A stretch of 64,000 bases of DNA from Lacrimispora amygdalina (lineage in GTDB: Bacteria > Bacillota > Clostridia > Lachnospirales > Lachnospiraceae): NCBI RefSeq assembly GCF_900205965.1, contig NZ_OAOF01000011.1:111175-175174 (forward strand). Direction: 5' to 3'. Each line of letters opens with the position of its first letter. The stretch's first letter is position 1. The notes beneath the pieces were generated by a model. It did not search any database and was not told where the DNA came from. It was given only the letters and a program-made list of their open reading frames with translations. Positions 35,597 to 43,023 of the stretch are shown piece after piece. The position numbers and the translations under genes were made by a program.

Positions 35597-37339
35597 ATGT
35601 GGAAAAGGCTGAGTGAACATTTCCTTGTGTTAAGTAAAAGCAGAAAGGAATTGAAGCAGGAAGGAATTAAGATCTGTGTCGCGTATTTCCTGCTGAGTTT
35701 GTTCTGGATATTAAGTTCTGACAGATTGGTTCCTGCTGTTGTCAGTAATTTCCGCACAGTCATGCTTTTTAGTATGATGAAGGGAGTCCTGTTTGTATTA
35801 TGTACAACCATATTTTTATATTATTTAATAATCAGGCTCTTAAATAAAGCAGGTCTGGCTGAAGAAGAACTGGGCAGAAGTTATGAAGAATTGAAGACGC
35901 AGTACGAAAAGATCGGCCTTTATGATCAGAAGCTGTTGCAAAGTGAAGAAAAATACCGGACAATCATTGCCCATATGCAGCTTGGAATGGCTCTCTTTGA
36001 GGGAGAGGATGAAACCGATATCAGGCACTATAAGCTCATAGATGTAAACCCATACTATGAGGAACTGGCGTGTGACCAGGAAGAATCTGTTCTTGGAAGA
36101 TATTTTTGTGAGATACATGACAATCTTGAGCCGGACATATGGGAACTGCTTGCAAAGGCTGTAAAAACCGGTGAACCTGCCCGCTATGAACGTTTTCAGC
36201 ACAGGATGAATGTATACTATGAAGTGATTGTATTCTGTCCGGGGCAATCCCAGCTTGCCCTGATTATTAATAATATAACGGAACGCAGACTGGCGCAGCA
36301 GAGACTGAATTATTTAAGTTATCACGATCCCCTTACAGGTCTGTATAACAGAAGATATTTTGAAGAACAGCTGAGGCTTCTGGACCAGGAGTATAACTAT
36401 CCCCTGGTGATTACCATGGCAGATATTAACGGGCTGAAGCTGATCAATGATTCATTTGGTCATTCGGCAGGAGATGAATACATAAGAAAAGCTGCAGCTG
36501 TACTCCGGAGCAATACCCGCAGCCAGGATATCATATGCCGGCTGGGCGGAGATGAATTTGTTATTTTTTCACCAGGTACATGTGAGAAGGAGATAAGGCA
36601 AATGATTTCTGCCATGTGTGATATGGTGAAAATCCAGACTGTGAATAAAATCATGCTTTCAATTTCCTTTGGCTACAGCATAAAGAGCAGCAATCAGGAT
36701 TCCATCACAGAAGTATTAAAAAAGGCAGAAGATTTTATGTATCGGAAAAAGCTGATGGAAAGTCCCAGTATGAGAGGTAAGACCATTTATACCATTATGG
36801 CAGCACTTCATGAAAAGAATTTCAGAGAAGAGCAGCATTCTTTACGTGTATCCGAACTGTGTGAAAAGATGGGAAAAGCCCTGGAGCTTCAGGAAGATGA
36901 TATTAAGGAATTAAAGACAGTGGGGCTGCTTCATGATATTGGAAAGGTTGCCATTGAGGAAGGCATTCTGAATAAAAACGGAAAGCTTGACGTTAATGAA
37001 TGGGGGGAGATGAAAAAGCACCCCGAGATCGGATACCGTATCTTAAGTACTGTCAATGAACTTTCAGAAATGGCGGATTATGTCCTGGCTCATCATGAAC
37101 ACTGGGATGGAAGCGGATATCCCAAAGGATTAAAGGGCGGGGAAATTCCCATACAGTCCAGAATCATCGCGATAGCCGATGCCTATGATGCCATGATCAG
37201 TGAACGGAGCTACCGTCATGCACTGCCTAAAGAGATTGCGGTCAGTGAGCTGCAAAAGGGAGCAGGTACCCAGTTCTGCAAAGAGTATGTTTCTATATTT
37301 ATTGATAAAGTGATTAATAATTCCGGCACAGGTGCCTAG
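35597..37339 (+). CDS. Membrane PAS-GGDEF-HD-GYP cyclic-di-GMP enzyme
   Basis: A 580-residue signalling protein. Two membrane segments lie in residues ~28-48 and 57-77, a coiled stretch follows, then a PAS-like domain (~115-230). The GGDEF domain (~240-395) has HDPLTGLYNRRYFEEQL and an intact RLGGDEFVIF, so cyclase activity is plausible. The HD-GYP domain (~400-570) has HDIGKVAIEEGIL, then HHEHWDGSGYPKGLKG, so hydrolysis of cyclic-di-GMP is also plausible. It is a single-gene unit with its own promoter and terminator. Proximity to the injection-system cluster may be coincidence. Confidence 0.92.
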   Translation: MWKRLSEHFLVLSKSRKELKQEGIKICVAYFLLSLFWILSSDRLVPAVVSNFRTVMLFSMMKGVLFVLCTTIFLYYLIIRLLNKAGLAEEELGRSYEELKTQYEKIGLYDQKLLQSEEKYRTIIAHMQLGMALFEGEDETDIRHYKLIDVNPYYEELACDQEESVLGRYFCEIHDNLEPDIWELLAKAVKTGEPARYERFQHRMNVYYEVIVFCPGQSQLALIINNITERRLAQQRLNYLSYHDPLTGLYNRRYFEEQLRLLDQEYNYPLVITMADINGLKLINDSFGHSAGDEYIRKAAAVLRSNTRSQDIICRLGGDEFVIFSPGTCEKEIRQMISAMCDMVKIQTVNKIMLSISFGYSIKSSNQDSITEVLKKAEDFMYRKKLMESPSMRGKTIYTIMAALHEKNFREEQHSLRVSELCEKMGKALELQEDDIKELKTVGLLHDIGKVAIEEGILNKNGKLDVNEWGEMKKHPEIGYRILSTVNELSEMADYVLAHHEHWDGSGYPKGLKGGEIPIQSRIIAIADAYDAMISERSYRHALPKEIAVSELQKGAGTQFCKEYVSIFIDKVINNSGTGA

Positions 37340-37344
37340 ACATG

Positions 37345-37395
37345 AAAACCTGGCAAAAGGCAGATGAAAATCATCTGGCTTCTGCCAGGTTTTTA
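37345..37395 (+). terminator. Terminator after the GGDEF/HD-GYP gene
   Basis: AAAACCTGGCA pairs with TGCCAGGTTTTT, with an inner hairpin GCAGATGA/TCATCTGGC, giving a long two-part stem with a T-rich end. Confidence 0.88.
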
Positions 37396-37493
37396 ATTTT
37401 TATGACAAATAAAGTAAAATTTATGATTATAAACGGATCAAAAAATATTGTTTAAATATAAAAAATGTAACTAAAAAACACATTTAAAGTGTC

Positions 37494-37527
37494 AATTTTG
37501 GCACTCAACGTGTATAATTTTGGCACT
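37494..37527 (+). promoter_or_regulatory. Direct repeat upstream of the LytTR regulator gene
   Basis: AATTTTGGCACT occurs at 37494-37505 and again at 37516-37527, 22 bp start to start, two helical turns. A TATAAT (37513-37518) overlaps the second copy. Spacing of this kind is typical of paired LytTR sites, though the repeat differs from those at 39161 and 40833. It could be an autoregulatory site. The rest of the 37400-37663 gap is AT-rich and shows no gene. Confidence 0.5.
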
Positions 37528-37663
37528 TGGGTTGAAAATTGTCGAAAATAGTTATATGCTGAGACCGTTAACAAACAAAATTGGCAGAGTGTTAATAATT
37601 AATAAGGAAGCAAATCTGTAGAAAACTGATTTCGGAGATTGCTGGATAATAGGAGGAGAGGCC

Positions 37664-38386
37664 ATGCTGAAAATTGGAGTATGTGATGATGACCATCTGC
37701 TGCTGTTGGAAGCAGAAACGCGTTTGCGCAGGATTGGGAATGAAAAAGAGATGGATCTGGAGGTGGAGACCTTCTGTGATGGGGATGAAATTGTCAGGGC
37801 TGTTTATTTAGGAAAGCGTTACGACATTATTTATATGGATATTGAGATGAAACGCATGAATGGACTGATGGCAGCAGAACGGATCCGTGAATTTGACCGA
37901 ATGGTGCAGATTGTTTTTATGACATCGCATCAGAGATACATTAATCAGGCCTTTCGCTCAGCGCCCATCGGATACCTGGTGAAGCCTGTAAGAGATCCTG
38001 AATTCAATAATAATTTCAGTCATATCATGAATCTGATCGAAACAAAAGATTTATACTACCGTTTTAAATACGGCAGAACAGAACGCCAGGTATATTTAAA
38101 GAAAGTGTTGTATTTTGAAAGCAAGCTCCGCCTGACTGAGATTGCATGTGAAGAAGGACGTCACAGGTTATACAAAAGTCTGGAAGAGATTGAAAATGAG
38201 TTAAAGGACCGTAAATTCCGATTTATCAGAATTCACCAGTCCTATCTGGTAAGCTTCAACCAGATTGCCAGATTCTCCAATGATATTGTAGAATTAATGG
38301 ACGGTACCTGCCTTCCGGTCAGCCGCAGCAGGCGAAAGGAAGTGGAGGAAATTATGTTTGAAACCATGGGCTGGTGTCAGATTTGA
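37664..38386 (+). CDS. LytTR family response regulator
   Basis: A 240-residue two-domain protein. The receiver (1-120) has the acidic pocket D8-D10, the phospho-acceptor D59 in IIYMDIEM, T/S near 84 and K in GYLVKPV near 106. The LytTR DNA-binding domain (~138-236) has VLYFESKLRLTEI and FIRIHQSYLVSFN, with PVSRSRRKEVEE at the end. The start follows GGAGGAGAGG. No histidine kinase gene is adjacent; the next gene, a membrane protein, overlaps by 13 bp and may be the sensor partner. Its likely targets are the repeat-bearing promoters at 39161 and 40833. Confidence 0.93.
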   Translation: MLKIGVCDDDHLLLLEAETRLRRIGNEKEMDLEVETFCDGDEIVRAVYLGKRYDIIYMDIEMKRMNGLMAAERIREFDRMVQIVFMTSHQRYINQAFRSAPIGYLVKPVRDPEFNNNFSHIMNLIETKDLYYRFKYGRTERQVYLKKVLYFESKLRLTEIACEEGRHRLYKSLEEIENELKDRKFRFIRIHQSYLVSFNQIARFSNDIVELMDGTCLPVSRSRRKEVEEIMFETMGWCQI

Positions 38387-39096
38387 GAGTAACAAAAAGA
38401 ACTAACTATTATTTTATCATGATGTTGATGGGCATTCTCGTATGGCTGGAAGGAAGCTACAGGTTTATAAGCCGGCGGTTTTTGGATGTAATTATATTAT
38501 TTCCGACACTTCCTGCTTATGTTCACTATATGATCCAGTCTCTTATTGAGTTAGCTGTTACATATGGAGAAGTACTAGTTCTGTTATTCATTTTATCAGA
38601 TTGGAAATCAAAGAGAGACAGTGAGTGGGCGGGATATAAGAAGTCTCTGCATTTGTATCTGATGATTGGAATCATTTTGGAGAAGATAATAATTTACATA
38701 ATTCAGAATCTGTTTTCCATCTATATTGAATCATATCTGGCAGCTATCATAATGATAATGGTGTTTAAAATAGTTACCGTATTTTTTATGGTAATGATTG
38801 TAATGAGAATCTCATTGAAAAATAAAAAGTATACTTTAAGCATAGATCAAACCAGTATAATATATTTTGCTGCAGTAGCAGTCATAACCATTGGTTTAGC
38901 TGGTTTATGTTCTTTTAAAGAGTGGCAGGATTATCGGATCTTTATGTCGGATATGGATGCTTACGGATTTTTCAGACAGATGACCGCATCATCACCTGGG
39001 TATTCTGTTTTTAACAAATGGATGGTTCCTTATATGGTAAGGATTTGTTCGGTGATACTGTTTATGGGGGAGGGAAAGCAGATATTTATAATATAA
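38374..39096 (+). CDS. Multi-pass membrane protein paired with the LytTR regulator
   Basis: A 240-residue protein with about six membrane segments and short loops; no enzymatic motif or histidine-kinase domain is visible. The frame is open from a GTG at 38374; a TTG at 38383 overlapping the LytTR stop is an alternative, and neither has a strong ribosome site, so translation is probably coupled to the regulator. I do not recognise the family. A sensory or modulatory role for the LytTR protein is inferred from gene coupling. A hairpin terminator follows at 39121. Confidence 0.7.
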   Translation: MSDLRVTKRTNYYFIMMLMGILVWLEGSYRFISRRFLDVIILFPTLPAYVHYMIQSLIELAVTYGEVLVLLFILSDWKSKRDSEWAGYKKSLHLYLMIGIILEKIIIYIIQNLFSIYIESYLAAIIMIMVFKIVTVFFMVMIVMRISLKNKKYTLSIDQTSIIYFAAVAVITIGLAGLCSFKEWQDYRIFMSDMDAYGFFRQMTASSPGYSVFNKWMVPYMVRICSVILFMGEGKQIFII

Positions 39097-39120
39097 AATA
39101 ATAGTGGGTTACTTTGGAGG

Positions 39121-39148
39121 AGCAGCTAATAGCTGCTTTTCTTTTTTA
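39121..39148 (+). terminator. Terminator after the LytTR-membrane protein pair
   Basis: AGCAGCT, loop, AGCTGCT, then TTTTCTTTTTT, 24 bp past the stop codon. It insulates the regulator pair from the promoter of the lipoprotein gene. Confidence 0.8.
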
Positions 39149-39151
39149 TAT

Positions 39152-39221
39152 TTACCAAAAATTACATGCAGGCTGCTAATTATTACATGAAGCAAAATTT
39201 TGTCTAGAATTGCATTATAAT
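39152..39221 (+). promoter_or_regulatory. Repeat-controlled promoter of the lipoprotein gene
   Basis: ATTACATG at 39161-39168 and 39182-39189, 21 bp apart, precede TATAAT at 39216-39221. The expected -35 (near 39193, CAAAAT) is poor and lies directly after the second repeat, as in activator-dependent promoters. The block TTACCAAAAATTACATG is shared with the promoter at 40824-40893, with identical distances to the -10. A LytTR protein is encoded just upstream. Confidence 0.75.
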
Positions 39222-39267
39222 GTAACAAAATGATGTTTTGCTTTGAATAATTGGGAGGGAAATCAAT

Positions 39268-40764
39268 ATGCTTAAGAGAATTAAATTTGTTTTGCCAATT
39301 GCGGCAGCAATACTGGCGACAGTCGCAGTTTCTGGCTGTTCTGTAAATGAGAGATCCGCAATGGAAGAGGGTAAGAAAGCTATTTCAGAAATTCAGCCAA
39401 TACTTTCTAAGCGTGACAAGGTCATAAATATGTCCCAGGTAACGGAGCAGGCGGGATTTGATTCACCGGAACGTGCAGTGAAAGCTTATTTAGAAGGCCT
39501 TAGAGATAACGATTTGAAACGTATGACAGATAGCTTTTCAGAAAATGCAAATACTGATGATATTATGCGGCAATATACAATTCTCTGCGGGCTTGATTTG
39601 GAAGCAGAAGGTCCTGTGATTTTTAAGAATCAGGCAGATGTGAAAGCATTTGTGGAAAAATTAGATAATTCTATAAAGACAGTGGATTTTAGTTCAATGA
39701 AGTTGATAGGGTTTATTGCTCCGGAGGATTTAGAAGAGGCATATGCAAGTCAGAAACATCAGGAAAATTTAATCAAAGCTGCACAGCGGTATGGCGGGGA
39801 TAAGTTGGTAAGCTGCGTCGCCGCTGTTGAGGTGGGTGACATTAAGTACATACTTGTTTTTGATGTAATAAGAAAGGATGGCCGATGGTACAATCACCAA
39901 ATAGGTGGAATATTTGCCAATATGTTAGGAATGGACAGGGAAGCGGTAGGAATTATCACGTTAGATACAGAAGATGAGAAGAGTCTGAAACAGCTGCTAC
40001 CTGATTTATCAAAAAATCTATTAGAGACGGAAGCCGTGGGTGGAGCGGAAAAATCTGCAGTTTCCAACATTGAGGCAGGAGGCTTTGATTCGCCTCAAAT
40101 GGCAGCTAAAAGCTATTTAGAAAGTCTTGCAGCCAATGAACAGGACAAGATGATTGGTGGGTTTGCTGTGGAGAGTTATGTGGACCATTTTGATTTTCAG
40201 AGCAGATTAGAAAGTACCGGAGGATATATTTTCATGCAGCAGGAAATCAACCTTCCTGTTATAAATGGCTTTACCAGAGATTTAAACATTCAAAGCAGAA
40301 AAAAAGAGATTCAGCGGAATATTTTAAAACAATATGCAGCACTAGGCAGTTATTCAGGAAAGGATATGAGTGATCTGGTTCAAATAGGAAATTTAAATAT
40401 TTCTTCAGCATTATCTGAGATGCCAAAACGTTTGAATTTAAATTCCATAAAAATTCTGGGATATATTAATCCAGAGCAATTGTCAAAGTCATATGAAACA
40501 AATAAATTTCAAGATTTAAGGCTCAGGAGGATGAAGATCTACGGCTCGGATAAAGCGGAAAGCGTAGCGGTTGCGTTTGAATATAATGGTGCCCGCTATA
40601 TCATTTGTATAGATACTTTAAAATATGATGACAGATGGTATATCCAACAGCTCGAAGGTGATCTTTCCATGCAGCTTGGCTTAGACAGTTATTATGCAGG
40701 TATAATGCCTTTTGATTATCTGGAAAATCCAGAAATTGATAATCTTATTTTACCTTTCAACTGA
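39268..40764 (+). CDS. Lipoprotein with an internal duplication, injection-system locus
   Basis: A 498-residue protein with a lipoprotein signal (IAAAILATVAVSGC, modified cysteine C24), so it is anchored outside the membrane. The rest is two copies of a ~200-residue unit: GFDSPERAVKAYLEGL aligns with GFDSPQMAAKSYLESL, and YILVFDVIRKDGRWYNHQI with YIICIDTLKYDDRWYIQQL. I do not recognise a family. It has its own promoter of the same design as the VWA gene next to it, so both are probably controlled together. It could be an extracytoplasmic sensor or anchor for the downstream machine; that is inference. Confidence 0.8.
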   Translation: MLKRIKFVLPIAAAILATVAVSGCSVNERSAMEEGKKAISEIQPILSKRDKVINMSQVTEQAGFDSPERAVKAYLEGLRDNDLKRMTDSFSENANTDDIMRQYTILCGLDLEAEGPVIFKNQADVKAFVEKLDNSIKTVDFSSMKLIGFIAPEDLEEAYASQKHQENLIKAAQRYGGDKLVSCVAAVEVGDIKYILVFDVIRKDGRWYNHQIGGIFANMLGMDREAVGIITLDTEDEKSLKQLLPDLSKNLLETEAVGGAEKSAVSNIEAGGFDSPQMAAKSYLESLAANEQDKMIGGFAVESYVDHFDFQSRLESTGGYIFMQQEINLPVINGFTRDLNIQSRKKEIQRNILKQYAALGSYSGKDMSDLVQIGNLNISSALSEMPKRLNLNSIKILGYINPEQLSKSYETNKFQDLRLRRMKIYGSDKAESVAVAFEYNGARYIICIDTLKYDDRWYIQQLEGDLSMQLGLDSYYAGIMPFDYLENPEIDNLILPFN

Positions 40765-40823
40765 TGATATTAAAACAGATTGGTTTAAAAAATATAAAAA
40801 TATGAGTAAAATAATACTTTTTG

Positions 40824-40893
40824 TTACCAAAAATTACATGTAGCGTGCTAAATATTACATGAACGGTTTTTTTGCATATTTTTGTATTATAAT
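40824..40893 (+). promoter_or_regulatory. Repeat-controlled promoter of the VWA gene and downstream cluster
   Basis: ATTACATG at 40833-40840 and 40854-40861 (21 bp apart) and TATAAT at 40888-40893. Both repeat-to-repeat and repeat-to--10 distances (21, 34 and 55 bp) equal those at 39161-39221, although the genes differ. The -35 region is weak. This is probably the main promoter for the injection-system genes. Confidence 0.78.
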
Positions 40894-40928
40894 GTAACTA
40901 ACAAATTAATACAGAGGTGTGGGCGTAT

Positions 40929-42950
40929 ATGAAGAGATTAAATGCACTATTGACGGTTCTATTATGTTTTGCTTTTCTATCTGTTACGTTCCCTGTATCC
41001 GCAGAGGAAATAGCCAGTAATAAAAACGGGCTGGACGTAATGTTTGTCATGGACTATAGCGGCTCCATGAAAACCAATGATCCGGATCATACGGCAGTGG
41101 GTATGGTAAAAGCATTTGTGGATACCGTTCACAGTGCTGACATACGGATTGGTTTTGTTGCTTACAATGATCAGATTGTGACATCAGCAGCACCGGCTTC
41201 GGTAAAGTCCCAGGAAGACAGAGACGCTTTAAAAAATCTCATAGATGCTTCCGGCTATTCCGGTAATACGGATATTGGATTGGGGTTAAGCTATGCTTTT
41301 GGTCTGTCAGGGCCTGAGAGTGGTCGTAAGCGCATGGTTGTTTTAATCTCAGATGGGGAATCGGATTTAAAAGGTTCAACAACTGGAAGAACATTAGAAA
41401 CTTCCAATGCAGATTTAAAGAATACCATCGAGGCGTGTAAATCCCAGGGTGTTCCGGTCTATACCGTTGCTTTTGGAAAATATGACGGTAACAAAGAGAT
41501 TTTAAAAGATATTGCTGGCCAGACAGGCGGACAGAATTATTCGGTAGAGAAACCAGAGACACTGATTGAAGTTCTGTATGGAATATTTAATTCCAATATG
41601 GCTTACAAAATCCAGGAGATTACCAATGGTATTTATGCGGCAGGAAGTCAGAGTATCCGGATTAAGCTGGACGATTCTTACTTAGATGAAATGGATGTTC
41701 TGATGATTTCTCCCCAACAGATTGGTGACACCACCGTTCTTTATGGGGACCAGCAGATTAAACCGGTAAATTTATACCATTATTCTGTTGCTAAAATATC
41801 AGATGTGAATAAGGACATCAGAGAATTAACCGTTCAGACAGGAACTGTGGAAAATCAGGGGCTGAAGATTTATCTGGTCAGTTACAGAGATTTGATTCCG
41901 ATTCTGGAAATAGACACGTCCACTGGCAGGAACAAGCCGCTGCCGTTTCGGATATATTTCAAGGATGAAACGGGATCTGTGATATCAGATGAGAATTTTT
42001 ACAATAGCTTTAACCCTAAAATTGAGTTATACGCAGATGGACAATCAGATGGGGGACGAAGCAGTATTAACACAGTTGTGAAAGATGGGGTAATTACAGG
42101 AGAGGCCACACTTACGAAATCAGGAACTTATTACATAGAAAGCCGTTTAGACGATGCTATGGAATCCTGTATATTTGACACCGTCAGGGTCCAGGTTGTG
42201 AATACTCCTCCGGCAGGTGCTCTTCCGGATCAGATAAAGTACAACCCGTTAAGCGGTGAGAAAAAGTTCGTACTAAATGATTATTTTACCGATTCGGATG
42301 GGGATGTCCTTACCTATACACTGGAACAAAATTCAAACAGTGCTGCAGAGGTATCGATCAGTAAAGGGATTTTACATGTCAAACCGGTTAAATCCGGTCT
42401 CCAAAATGTCATTATTAAAATATCTGACGGAGAAACAGCGATATCCTACACGTATCTGATTGCAGTCATGCCGGTATGGCAGGCATATTGGTGGGCGTTT
42501 GTAATCGCAGCCTTGATACTCGGCGCGATTATCTGGAGAATATTCCATAAACCGAAGCCTGAGCTTGAAGTTATAACAGAGAAAAAGGCGCAGAACCGTT
42601 TCCAGGGGAAAATGGATGCTTATTTTATCGGACAGCCAGATGGAGATGAGGAAATCCCGCCTCTTACATTCCCTATGTATAAGATCAAAGACAACAGAGT
42701 CAGTCTTGGTGATTTGATGAAAGAATATCCGGAAGCTTCTTTGGCCTTAGGGCTTGATAATATATTTTTGATAGCAGATGAAGACAGACGCATGATCCTG
42801 TATCATTCCTCCGATTCCTCCATCATGATCGGCAGTTCCATTGTCTGCAGGAAGATCCAATACAGTGTAAGCTTCGGCGATATCATTTCCATAACAGCGC
42901 CAGATGGTGTCTATGATCTGGAAGTCCACTATATATCAATGATTCAATAG
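40929..42950 (+). CDS. Membrane-anchored von Willebrand factor A protein
   Basis: A 673-residue protein with a signal peptide (cleavage near A25), a VWA domain (~34-220) with an intact MIDAS D42-x-S44-x-S46, a cadherin/Ig-like segment containing DYFTDSDGDVLTYTLE, a membrane span (~519-541), and a ~130-residue cytoplasmic tail that looks like a beta-rich, possibly FHA-like, fold. Start ATG 40929 follows GAGGTG; an upstream in-frame start is rejected. VWA domains bind protein partners through a metal ion. A membrane-spanning VWA next to a sheath gene could tether the apparatus or sense contact. Its promoter matches the lipoprotein promoter. Confidence 0.88.
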   Translation: MKRLNALLTVLLCFAFLSVTFPVSAEEIASNKNGLDVMFVMDYSGSMKTNDPDHTAVGMVKAFVDTVHSADIRIGFVAYNDQIVTSAAPASVKSQEDRDALKNLIDASGYSGNTDIGLGLSYAFGLSGPESGRKRMVVLISDGESDLKGSTTGRTLETSNADLKNTIEACKSQGVPVYTVAFGKYDGNKEILKDIAGQTGGQNYSVEKPETLIEVLYGIFNSNMAYKIQEITNGIYAAGSQSIRIKLDDSYLDEMDVLMISPQQIGDTTVLYGDQQIKPVNLYHYSVAKISDVNKDIRELTVQTGTVENQGLKIYLVSYRDLIPILEIDTSTGRNKPLPFRIYFKDETGSVISDENFYNSFNPKIELYADGQSDGGRSSINTVVKDGVITGEATLTKSGTYYIESRLDDAMESCIFDTVRVQVVNTPPAGALPDQIKYNPLSGEKKFVLNDYFTDSDGDVLTYTLEQNSNSAAEVSISKGILHVKPVKSGLQNVIIKISDGETAISYTYLIAVMPVWQAYWWAFVIAALILGAIIWRIFHKPKPELEVITEKKAQNRFQGKMDAYFIGQPDGDEEIPPLTFPMYKIKDNRVSLGDLMKEYPEASLALGLDNIFLIADEDRRMILYHSSDSSIMIGSSIVCRKIQYSVSFGDIISITAPDGVYDLEVHYISMIQ

Positions 42951-43023
42951 CAGTTGGTTACGCTTGTCATTCCTGATTCAGGAAGAAAGCGAATGAATAA
43001 AAGTAAGAAAGAGAGAGAAGCAT

